Source: an uncultured Bacteroidota bacterium
GTDB taxonomy: Bacteria; Bacteroidota; Bacteroidia; Bacteroidales; SZUA-534
Length of the DNA: 11,999 nucleotides
Direction of reading: 5' to 3'
Assembly: GCA_937899145.1 (NCBI GenBank)
Contig: CALBPW010000213.1
Span: forward strand, 1 to 11,999
Every line of letters starts with the position of its first letter. Position 1 is the first letter of the stretch. Below, piece after piece: positions 1-6,844 of this stretch. Position numbers and translations under genes: made by a program. The notes under the pieces are model-generated. The model saw only the letters and a list, made by a program, of their open reading frames with translations, searched no databases and was not told the origin of the DNA.

Positions 1-1
1 T

Positions 2-3000
2 AACATCGACATTCTCAAAGAGTTAGCCGACAGAGGCGTAACTATCGACGAGAAAACACAGAAAGTGCCGATGCTCACCGAACTTATCCACCTTGCCAAA
101 GATAAAAATCAGGCGGATTTTGATGAAAATCAAGCATATACACGCATATCATACACTTCGCTTCCGAACCTTGTCGAGGTGCTGCCAGAGATGCTCGACG
201 ACAACCCAACATTTGATTCGAGAGCCAATTTTCTTGACTACTACAAACGGCAGATGCGGTCACTTGCAAAACAAGCCGATTTGACGCTCTGTAATCCAAA
301 TAAATTGGAATTTGGATATATAGCTCCTATTTCAATTGGGAAACATGATGAAGTGAAAACTGTAGTATTGTCGGACAATTATGACTATAGCCCGGTCTAT
401 GCTTCTGTTGCCGCAATTATGAAGGCAATGGGAAGAAAAGTGTCAGTATTTCCATGCGAACCTTTGAAAATCATGAGATTGGTGATGTGTATCGATAATG
501 AGCAAATCGACAAATATTCGCCAACTGTGGTTGCAATGCGTCATACCGTCAAAACCGCGCTTATGCTCATAAAGAACGGTGCTATCGTGCCACAACCATA
601 TATTGTTGAAAAAACGAGACTGATGATACGCTGGCTGCCTGCCATGCTCGATGAAAATGTAGCGGCTGTGGTTGAGAAGTGCGTCCAAACCATTCCGCCA
701 AGTGTAATTTGTTTTGCTAATGTAAAAAAGAAAAATTGGGAGTATCATCCAATAGAAAATCCTGGATATGAATTTCTTGTGTGGGTAATCTCACGCGTTC
801 TGCACCGCCTTTATCGATACGACATATCAACAGAAGTCAACGATCTGTTTTTTGGTGAAAATCAGTATATCAATCTTGCCGAAGTTGGCAAATCGACCAT
901 TGGCGGCAGCATAAATTCGTGGCTCAACAGATTTTACCTCAAGAACGAAGATTATCGTTATGTTATTATGGTTGAGGACGATAACGAAGATTTTTCGCTG
1001 TCGATAGCCGTAGAAGATGTGCAGAAAAACGATGGTCTGCCCATTGCCCTGAGTGAGGTGCTGACAAGCAAACACTTTGCCGACAAACGTTTCGGTATAA
1101 TGCAGTCGCTCACCATGTTCAACAAGCAAATTGCCGGTCTGACCGACTACATAAACTCCAACGCCGAAAACCCTATCCAGCTAACGATGAATCAGTTGGC
1201 TGATTTCCTATTTAAGTCGATGCCGATGCTGAAGATGCTTGGCGTGAAAGTTTTGTTGCCCAAATCGCTGCAGAGCATTGTCCGACCCAAAGCGTCGCTC
1301 AAAGTGGCAGGCAAGGAGAGCGGCACAAAGGGCTTTTTCACCCTCGACACGCTGCTCGATTTTGAGTGGAAAATTGCCATCGGCGACCAGAGAATCAGCG
1401 TGGCGGAGTTCAAGAAGCTGTTGCAAAAATCGGAACAACTTATCAAGATAAAAGGACAATATATCTATCTGTCGGAGAGCGACATAGCCAAACTGATGGA
1501 GACCATCGAGAAAGGCGCGCCAACGCAAATGCAGCTGATGCAGGCCGCCATTGCCGAGGAGTACGACGGCGAGCGCATAGAACTTTCGTCCGAACTGAAA
1601 AAGCAAATCGACGCCTTGCGCAAACTCGACAAGGTGGACGTGCCGGCCGAAATAAACGCCACGCTGCGCCCCTACCAGCAGTCGGGCTACTGGTGGATGT
1701 ACCGCAACTCGAAACTCGGTCTGGGCAGTATCATAGCCGACGATATGGGTTTGGGTAAAACGTTGCAAGTCATTACTTTACTACAAAAACTCAAAGACGA
1801 AAAGGTGGTGAACGAGAAAAAACCGGCCGTCATTGTTGTGCCAACAGCGTTGCTCTTCAACTGGACGAAGGAAATAGAGCATTTTGCGCCGCAACTGTCG
1901 TCGTCTATCTTCCACGGCACCGCACGCAACCTCAACAACTGCAAGACCGACGTTGTGCTGACAACCTACGGCGTGTCGCGCACCGACAAGGACAAGCTGA
2001 AAAAGCTGAAGCCTTCGGTGCTCGTCATCGATGAGGCGCAGAACATCAAGAACGCCCAAACCGAGCAGACAAAAGCCGTGAAGTCAATAGCCGCGCCGAT
2101 CAAAATCGCCATGAGCGGTACGCCCGTCGAGAACCGCATGAGCGAGTTTTGGTCGATAATGGACTTCACCAACAAGGGCTTCCTCGGCACGGCAAAAGCC
2201 TTCAACACCGACTTTGCCATGCCTATTCAAAATGATGGTAATGAGCAAGTTGCAGAGCGTTTCCGCAAGATAACGGCACCGTTTATGATGCGCCGCCTCA
2301 AGACCGACAAGAGCATCATCAGCGACCTGCCCGACAAAATCGAGACCAACGAATACGCCACCCTCACCAAGGAGCAGGCCTCGCTCTACGAAAAGACGGT
2401 GCAGGAGGCGATGAAAGCGATTGAGGACATCGGGGAGACCGACAGCAAGTCGCTCTTCAAACGCAGTGCCCTCGTGCTGCAGATGATGCTGTCGCTCAAG
2501 CAGATATGCAACCACCCGACGCAATTTCTGAAAAACGGCGTTATGGACGCGTCGCTTTCGGGCAAGACGGAAATGCTTTTCAGTCTGCTCGACACGATTA
2601 CGGAAAACAACGAGAAAGTGCTGGTTTTCACACAGTTTGCCGAGATGGGCGAGTTGCTGTGCAAATTCATCGCCGAGCGTTTCGACGAACAGCCCATGTT
2701 CTACCACGGCGGCTGCAGCGTGAAGGAGCGTGAGCAGATGATAGACCGCTTCCAAAACAGCCATGCCGACCGCATCTTTGTGCTGACAATCAAGTCGGCG
2801 GGCGTAGGACTCAACCTCACCGCTGCCACCCATGTCATCCACTACGACCTCTGGTGGAATCCGGCAGTGGAGGCGCAAGCCACCGACCGCGCCTACCGCA
2901 TAGGGCAGAAGCACAATGTGCAGGTGCACCGCTTCATCACCCGCAGCACCTTCGAGGAGCGCATCGACGAGATGATACAATCCAAAAAGCACCTCGCCGA

Positions 3001-3073
3001 CATGACCGTCGCCACCGGCGAAAACTGGATTGGAAAGCTCAGCAACGAAGAGTTGAGGGAGATATTCGGGTAG
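2..3073 (+). CDS. SNF2/SWI2-family DEAD-like helicase, 5' end cut by window edge
   Basis: This is a superfamily 2 SNF2-type ATPase, a double-stranded DNA translocase likely acting on nucleoprotein. The frame is open from base 2 with no stop, so the gene starts left of the window; GTG at 65 is only the first possible internal start. Numbering from that GTG: residues 1-340 are poorly defined, about 340-405 resemble the SNF2-associated DUF3670 region, Walker A GLGKT is at 562-566, the Walker B DEAQ box at 656-659, and motif III SGTPVEN follows. The C-terminal helicase lobe ends in motif VI (QATDRAYRIGQ, about 938-949). The protein ends REIFG, like other Bacteroidetes homologues. These proteins usually carry an N-terminal SWIM zinc finger, which would lie off-window. 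GC is about 28-47% in three sampled 60-base lines before 800 and 58-62% in three lines after 1500. Family call is firm; cellular role is unknown. Confidence 0.95.
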   Translation, partial: NIDILKELADRGVTIDEKTQKVPMLTELIHLAKDKNQADFDENQAYTRISYTSLPNLVEVLPEMLDDNPTFDSRANFLDYYKRQMRSLAKQADLTLCNPNKLEFGYIAPISIGKHDEVKTVVLSDNYDYSPVYASVAAIMKAMGRKVSVFPCEPLKIMRLVMCIDNEQIDKYSPTVVAMRHTVKTALMLIKNGAIVPQPYIVEKTRLMIRWLPAMLDENVAAVVEKCVQTIPPSVICFANVKKKNWEYHPIENPGYEFLVWVISRVLHRLYRYDISTEVNDLFFGENQYINLAEVGKSTIGGSINSWLNRFYLKNEDYRYVIMVEDDNEDFSLSIAVEDVQKNDGLPIALSEVLTSKHFADKRFGIMQSLTMFNKQIAGLTDYINSNAENPIQLTMNQLADFLFKSMPMLKMLGVKVLLPKSLQSIVRPKASLKVAGKESGTKGFFTLDTLLDFEWKIAIGDQRISVAEFKKLLQKSEQLIKIKGQYIYLSESDIAKLMETIEKGAPTQMQLMQAAIAEEYDGERIELSSELKKQIDALRKLDKVDVPAEINATLRPYQQSGYWWMYRNSKLGLGSIIADDMGLGKTLQVITLLQKLKDEKVVNEKKPAVIVVPTALLFNWTKEIEHFAPQLSSSIFHGTARNLNNCKTDVVLTTYGVSRTDKDKLKKLKPSVLVIDEAQNIKNAQTEQTKAVKSIAAPIKIAMSGTPVENRMSEFWSIMDFTNKGFLGTAKAFNTDFAMPIQNDGNEQVAERFRKITAPFMMRRLKTDKSIISDLPDKIETNEYATLTKEQASLYEKTVQEAMKAIEDIGETDSKSLFKRSALVLQMMLSLKQICNHPTQFLKNGVMDASLSGKTEMLFSLLDTITENNEKVLVFTQFAEMGELLCKFIAERFDEQPMFYHGGCSVKEREQMIDRFQNSHADRIFVLTIKSAGVGLNLTAATHVIHYDLWWNPAVEAQATDRAYRIGQKHNVQVHRFITRSTFEERIDEMIQSKKHLADMTVATGENWIGKLSNEELREIFG
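2945..3065 (+). repeat. 121-bp direct repeat, copy 1 (3' end of the SNF2 gene)
   Basis: This stretch encodes the last 40 shared residues of the SNF2 protein, from STFEER to NEELREI. It recurs in the same orientation at 6149-6269 without gaps. Five bases differ, at 2995, 3019, 3022, 3034 and 3049, all codon third positions and all synonymous; the first 50 bp are identical. Similarity begins abruptly at AGCACC and ends just before the final FG codons. The two copies are offset by 3204 bp and bracket the DUF262/DUF1016 genes. Confidence 0.97.
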
Positions 3074-3226
3074 AGGGAATTCTGTAAAAATTTAAATTTT
3101 CGGTCGATAATAGAGTTTGCTAATAGAGTGGAATAGAGAGTATTAGTTTTTCCGCCCAAACACGGAATCGGGGCGAGTTTGGGGCGGAGTATTCAAATCG
3201 GGAATTAGGATAATAATTGATAAGTG
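3074..3226. other. Convergent intergenic region with imperfect hairpin
   Basis: This is the gap between the converging SNF2 and DUF262 genes. It holds a near-perfect inverted repeat, TCCGCCCAAAC at 3151-3161 against GTTTGGGGCGGA at 3177-3188, with one bulged base and a loop of about 15 nt. Neither strand has a T run after the stem, so it is not a canonical intrinsic terminator, though it could protect 3' ends of either transcript. An AT-only palindrome lies at 3087-3100, and the heptamer AATAGAG occurs three times between 3109 and 3138. No gene is visible. Confidence 0.55.
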
Positions 3227-5365
3227 TTATTCTTCGTTTTCCTCTGCTTGTTTGTCCGATATAGGTTGCAAATACAAATCTAATTCACTTTCATTTATTC
3301 CACAGTTTTGAAATAAATACGTTAAAATAGATTGCTTACTTTTGGTGCTGCACGATGAATAAACGTAACAATCATCAGCAAAACGAGTACGAGAACCATC
3401 AGAAGCTGCCTTTTGATGAAACCATTCTCCTTTCTTGCATAAATACACCAAAGTGTTTCTATTTTCATTATATACATTTTGGCACACTTGAATCAACATG
3501 TCTTTCCATGTGGTGACATTGTGCTTTTCCCCTCTAAAAGAGTATGCAATTATTTTTCTTCCAGTGAGTTCATATTCGTCATCAGCAAACGATACAATTT
3601 CCACTTCTTTTTCTAATGGTTCATAAGATGTACTTATCATACCCCATAGGTTTTTAAACTTATCTAACAGTATCTTCTCGCGTTCCATTAGTTGGACTTC
3701 CGTCCATTGTTCACATGTTTTTAAGTAGTTGCTCAATTGAAAGCCAGATTCCTTAAATCCATATATCTTTTCACCCTTTTTGTCTATATAACCATCACGT
3801 TTTTCTTCAAAGGAGTGATTGCTGTAATTAGAATTATAAGCTGTTAATGTTAGATTTGCGAATGCATGTAGATACCTTTCATGAATATTTTCAAAATTTT
3901 CGCCTAATGCTTGTTTCCATTGTGGAGTTAGGGTTTGTGGCATAATGTGTTCAATTGTGATAGTACCCTTTTTCATTTCTTCAACAATCGGTTTAATGCC
4001 TTCTTTATTATTTTCGTTTTCAACACGCTCAAAAAGAAAATATTTGTAATCAATAGGTAGTTTGTAAATCCATCTCGTTTTGAAAGATTCATCAACTTCT
4101 ATATCAGTTGGGAATTTAGCGTTACCTTGTTTCCTCAACAAAACAAATTTCATCACTTCGGGATACAAAGAATAGTCAAGTATGCTTTCTCTTTTTTCGT
4201 GATTTTTAAAAATCCGAAGAATATCATTGTGTAATGATGCATATAATTTGTTAAGGGCATTAGTAGGATATCCACATATTATTCTTCTTGCCCAAAAGTT
4301 CTCTGTTATATCAAATACTTCATATACAATATTTTCTGCCAAATTATGTTTTTGAGCAAAATCAAGAAACGAAAGGTAGAATGGCATAGCCACAAAAGAG
4401 CCAATATTTGCCAATTGATTTAATTTCCTATTTAATTTTTCGTTTTCTGTTTTCCCTTTTGATACTTGATAGTAATAGCTTGCATATTGCAATAGTTCTT
4501 TGAATAAATCTTCTCTGTCAAGTTGAAATAAAGTATTATATTCCTTGAAATCAAAATACAAATTTTCAATATTGCAAATACGTTTTAGGTTTATGGTTAG
4601 ATAGTCGCGGATAAACATTGTAGGATCTTCGTCCGTGTATATTTCAATGTTACGCCAATATTTTTTATAGAATAGATCTTGTTGTTCTTTTGTTAGGGAC
4701 ATGAGCAAATAGTTACGGACCTTATCTGCTTCTGTTAAATCCTTTCCTGTAGAATTAAGACTTTCGAATATTAATTGAGGGTTATCACTTGATTCTAATC
4801 TCAAATCAATTATGATAAGTTTCTCCATCGAATCAAAAATATCTTCAAAATTTAATCCGCTATTTGTGATTTGAGTGTAGAAAAAATTGTAATTTTTTGT
4901 CATTCCAGATTCTACCACAAACTTTTTTGTGTCATTTGAAAACAAAGCATCGTAAGCAATTAAATCCCTTTCAATAGGGCGAAGTTTTATAATTCTGTCT
5001 GTTTTTCTATATTTTGCTAACAAATAATCGTTAGTTCTGTCGTTGACTTCTTCCTCTGAAAGTGAACATTTTAAATCGCCATTTTTGACCGCATTTCGTA
5101 ATGCCAATACAATAAGTGAAATTGTGGTTATTCGCTGTTGACCATCTATAATGAGTAAATCATCCTCCAATTCATTGTCTTGTACCGAAACAATAGAACC
5201 GAAAAAGTGTGTCTGCAAGTGTTTTTTATGAACTTTTTCAATATCTTCAAAGAGTCTTTTGCAATGTTTTTCTTCCCACGCATAAGCTCGCTGGTACAAG
5301 GGTATTAAAAAGAACTGCTTTTTATTTCCACAGAAAAATTCATATATTTTAGATGCGTATTTCAT
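3227..5365 (-). CDS. DUF262-DUF1524 (GmrSD-like) protein, probable type IV restriction/antiphage nuclease
   Basis: The 712-residue product has the two-part architecture of GmrSD-type proteins. The N-terminal DUF262 (ParB-like) domain shows IPLYQRAYAW at 21-30 and IDGQQRITT at 73-81, the motifs that in the family bind or hydrolyse NTP. A long helical middle follows. The DUF1524 HNH-type nuclease region shows IEHIMPQ at 471-477 (His473) and ANLTLTAYN with further Asn at 511, 513 and 516. Residues 577-712 form an extra C-terminal module I do not recognise. Characterised relatives (GmrSD, BrxU) cut phage DNA with modified bases; the target here is not knowable. It starts 33 bp after a broken DUF1016 gene on the same strand and probably shares its transcript. 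It is AT-rich, unlike the adjacent 3' half of the SNF2 gene, consistent with acquisition. All key motifs look intact. Confidence 0.88.
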   Translation of the reverse strand: MKYASKIYEFFCGNKKQFFLIPLYQRAYAWEEKHCKRLFEDIEKVHKKHLQTHFFGSIVSVQDNELEDDLLIIDGQQRITTISLIVLALRNAVKNGDLKCSLSEEEVNDRTNDYLLAKYRKTDRIIKLRPIERDLIAYDALFSNDTKKFVVESGMTKNYNFFYTQITNSGLNFEDIFDSMEKLIIIDLRLESSDNPQLIFESLNSTGKDLTEADKVRNYLLMSLTKEQQDLFYKKYWRNIEIYTDEDPTMFIRDYLTINLKRICNIENLYFDFKEYNTLFQLDREDLFKELLQYASYYYQVSKGKTENEKLNRKLNQLANIGSFVAMPFYLSFLDFAQKHNLAENIVYEVFDITENFWARRIICGYPTNALNKLYASLHNDILRIFKNHEKRESILDYSLYPEVMKFVLLRKQGNAKFPTDIEVDESFKTRWIYKLPIDYKYFLFERVENENNKEGIKPIVEEMKKGTITIEHIMPQTLTPQWKQALGENFENIHERYLHAFANLTLTAYNSNYSNHSFEEKRDGYIDKKGEKIYGFKESGFQLSNYLKTCEQWTEVQLMEREKILLDKFKNLWGMISTSYEPLEKEVEIVSFADDEYELTGRKIIAYSFRGEKHNVTTWKDMLIQVCQNVYNENRNTLVYLCKKGEWFHQKAASDGSRTRFADDCYVYSSCSTKSKQSILTYLFQNCGINESELDLYLQPISDKQAEENEE

Positions 5366-5398
5366 TATTTTACAATATGTTAGTTTAACTTTTTTACT

Positions 5399-6017
5399 TC
5401 ATTCAATACTGTTTTGATTCAAATTATTTTCTATTTCCTCTATGGAGGGCAACGACGAACGTAATTGTTCGGGCAATGCCTGACCAAGTTCATATTCTGA
5501 AATTCCAATGGGCTTGTTGATGTCGCGCAAGGCATATTCGGCTTTCACTTTGTCTTTGTTCTGGCACAGAAGCAACCCAATGGTTTGATTGTCGCCTTCT
5601 TGACACATAATATCGTCAACTGCCGAGCAATAGAAGTTCAGTTTGCCGATGTATTCGGGTTTGAATTCGCCACGTTTCAGTTGTGTTTCCAATTTGCGAA
5701 ACGGACGGTTTCGTAAAAGTAAGTTCCTGATTGTATTCTTTATAGAACTGAATCATAAACTGGCAGTTACGCACGGAGAAGCCTTTTATGTCAGGAAAAT
5801 CGTTTTTCAAGTCTGTGCTGATGCGTTCAAGGAATTTTGCTCCCCAGCCAGCCTCTTTCTGCTTATGGAACAGCATTCCGCCAATGTCCCAATACATACG
5901 CAACATCTCAGCACTTGCCGAAAAGATGGCTCTTTTCTGTGCAAGTTGCACACGCTGTTTTATGTTGTTCAGCAACTGCGTGTATTCTGATATGTTGATT
6001 GGTGAATCCATCGGCAA
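5399..6017 (-). pseudogene. DUF1016 / YhcG-type PD-(D/E)XK nuclease, internally deleted and frameshifted
   Basis: Two overlapping frames carry the two ends of one DUF1016 protein. Codons from ATG 6017 give the N-terminal DUF1016_N helical domain (ISEYTQLLNNIKQR, YWDIG, GFSVRN, MIQFYKEYNQELTFTKPS), lost after about residue 110. A different frame from about 5692 to 5399 gives the C-terminal end (KRGEFKPEYIGKLNFY, GLLLCQNKDK, EYALRDINKPIG). Intact members are about 340-370 residues, while this locus has room for about 205, so roughly 150 are missing. The junction lies around 5680-5715. The loss removes the catalytic Asp segment and leaves QLK where the family has ELK, so the nuclease should be inactive. 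It lies directly upstream of the DUF262 gene, a common partnership in defence islands. A real frameshift is more likely than an assembly error because a large block is absent as well. Confidence 0.85.
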
Positions 6018-6086
6018 ACGCTATGATTTATAACAAGGTTTATTTTACTTTATTTCAATAAATTACCGTTTATAAATTTTACAATG

Positions 6087-6094
6087 CAAAGATA
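6087..6094 (-). promoter_or_regulatory. Candidate Bacteroidetes -7 element for the DUF1016-DUF262 operon
   Basis: On the minus strand this reads TATCTTTG, matching the Bacteroidetes -7 consensus TAnnTTTG, about 70 nt before the ATG at 6017. No good TTG is found 19-21 bp upstream, so support is one-sided. It lies inside the repeat-bracketed segment, between the genes and the stranded SNF2 tail, so the cassette appears to carry its own promoter. Confidence 0.45.
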
Positions 6095-6148
6095 CTAAAA
6101 ATCTTGCTATGTAGAGGTTATTTTATGTTAAGTTTTTTAAGACGCTTG

Positions 6149-6322
6149 AGCACCTTCGAGGAGCGCATCGACGAGATGATACAATCCAAAAAGCACCTTG
6201 CCGACATGACCGTCGCCACCGGTGAGAACTGGATTGGCAAGCTCAGCAACGAGGAGTTGAGGGAGATATCTGGAGACCATCCAAAAATCTGTGTCAAAAA
6301 GAATAAAAGAATAAAAGAATAA
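6149..6322 (+). pseudogene. Detached SNF2 gene 3' fragment (repeat copy 2) with foreign tail
   Basis: Bases 6149-6269 repeat SNF2 codons at 2945-3065 with 116 of 121 identical and an unchanged 40-residue translation. Upstream there is no helicase sequence, only an AT-rich stretch that stays open by chance back to 6104. After 6269 similarity stops and the frame runs on through unrelated codons (SGDHPK...) to a TAA at 6320-6322 instead of the normal FG-stop ending. The fragment has no helicase motifs and cannot act as an ATPase. It is best read as the remnant of an original or paralogous SNF2 3' end, left beyond the DUF262/DUF1016 insertion. Confidence 0.85.
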
Positions 6323-6324
6323 AT
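6301..6324. repeat. Short tandem repeat, three 8-bp units
   Basis: The unit GAATAAAA occurs three times head to tail, the last ending in T. It follows the read-through end of the SNF2 fragment and precedes the IS3 remnant. Such AT-rich microsatellites can arise by slippage; no function is evident. Confidence 0.6.
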
Positions 6325-6350
6325 TAGAGGCATGGAAAAAGTGTCAAAGT

Positions 6351-6428
6351 CAAGGTCTTCTGACCTCTGATGGCTTCCAAAGCCATCTTCGCCTTAAATT
6401 CCGGCGTAAATCGTCTTTTTCATTTCAT
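6351..6428 (-). mobile_element. IS3-family orfA remnant (transposase N-terminus)
   Basis: From ATG at 6428 the minus strand reads MK, a TGA stop, then KRRFTPEFKAKMALEAIRGQ and KTL, which matches the start of IS3-family OrfA helix-turn-helix proteins (typically K/R-R-F-T-P-E-F-K-A-K-x-A-L-E-A). Resemblance ends at about 6350, so only some 26 codons of about 90-100 remain, with a nonsense codon at position 3, and no orfB is present. The sequence upstream of it (6430-6482) may contain the element's left terminal repeat, but its partner end is absent so this cannot be confirmed. It is a dead fragment showing past transposition at the border of the SNF2-tail duplication. Confidence 0.7.
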
Positions 6429-6532
6429 ACAGCAAAATTATACTTTTTTTGTTTTAACCTGCTGTCCGAAATCCGGGAGCCATTATGGATTTGAGCAAGA
6501 GTACAGTTTGATGTGCGGGTGAGAACGCACAC

Positions 6533-6563
6533 AAAAAAAGCAAGCCACCATTTGACTTGCTTT
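6533..6563 (-). terminator. Intrinsic terminator of rpmH
   Basis: On the minus strand an 8-bp stem AAAGCAAG/CTTGCTTT with an 11-nt loop is followed by a run of T residues (A tract at 6533-6539 on the plus strand). It lies 24 bp after the rpmH stop. A second weak hairpin (TGTGCG/CGCACA, 6512-6531) lies just beyond it. Confidence 0.85.
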
Positions 6564-6586
6564 CCTTGTATTTTTTAATGTCGAAA

Positions 6587-6745
6587 TTAAGCTTTGTGCA
6601 ATTTTTCGTCAGAAACTGTAAGTTTCTTTCTTCCTTTAGCACGACGGGCTGCCAAAACGCGACGACCATTTTTGGTAGCCATTCTCTCACGGAATCCGTG
6701 TTTATTCCTACGTTTTCTTTGCGACGGTTGGAATGTTCTTTTCAT
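6587..6745 (-). CDS. rpmH: 50S ribosomal protein L34
   Basis: The 52-residue product begins [20 protein letters not shown] and continues [20 protein letters not shown] to the end [11 protein letters not shown], the unmistakable L34 signature: small, very basic, with the conserved KRTFQPS start and GFRxRM core. L34 is a structural protein of the large ribosomal subunit. I chose the ATG at 6745 because family members start MKRTFQPS; another in-frame ATG two codons upstream (6751, giving MAM) lies closer to a purine-rich AGAAAGGGA and cannot be excluded. It is monocistronic here, with its own promoter and terminator. rnpA and dnaA, its neighbours in many bacteria, are not in this window. Confidence 0.98.
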   Translation of the reverse strand: MKRTFQPSQRKRRNKHGFRERMATKNGRRVLAARRAKGRKKLTVSDEKLHKA

Positions 6746-6794
6746 TGCCATAATATTCCCTTTCTACTATTTTGATGTCATTTTTATAGGACTG

Positions 6795-6825
6795 CAAAGG
6801 TATGTATTTTTTTAAATGCTGCAAC
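6795..6825 (-). promoter_or_regulatory. Bacteroidetes-type promoter of rpmH
   Basis: On the minus strand GTTG (6825-6822) is followed by a 19-bp spacer and TACCTTTG (6802-6795), fitting the TTG-N19-TAnnTTTG promoter of Bacteroidetes. The start codon lies 50 nt downstream, giving a leader of roughly 40 nt. It sits directly after the end of the upstream membrane-protein gene, so rpmH is transcribed independently. Confidence 0.85.
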
Positions 6826-6844
6826 CGTCTTTTCGTTTTTTAAA

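Noticed and set aside
65..67. GTG at 65 as the true SNF2 start
   Set aside because: The frame is open to the window edge with coding-like sequence before it, and family members are longer at the N-terminus.
2084..2992. Long open frame of 302 codons on the minus strand inside the SNF2 gene
   Set aside because: It lies wholly antisense to conserved helicase motifs in GC-rich sequence, which favours chance open frames. Its translation is Leu/His/Arg-rich with no recognisable domain.
3109..3138. Three AATAGAG heptamers as a CRISPR or iteron array
   Set aside because: The units are only 7 bp, spacing is uneven (13 and 10 bp), and no cas or replication gene is nearby.
5643..5990. Plus-strand open frames across the DUF1016 remnant
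   Set aside because: They are antisense to clear DUF1016 sequence and show no domain of their own.
6104..6322. A 72-codon open frame read as a small functional gene
   Set aside because: Its only recognisable part is the copied SNF2 tail; the ends are unrelated AT-rich sequence and no start signal stands out. It is treated as a gene fragment.
6454..6690. Minus-strand open frame overlapping rpmH
   Set aside because: It reads L34 codons in a different frame and runs through the rpmH terminator.
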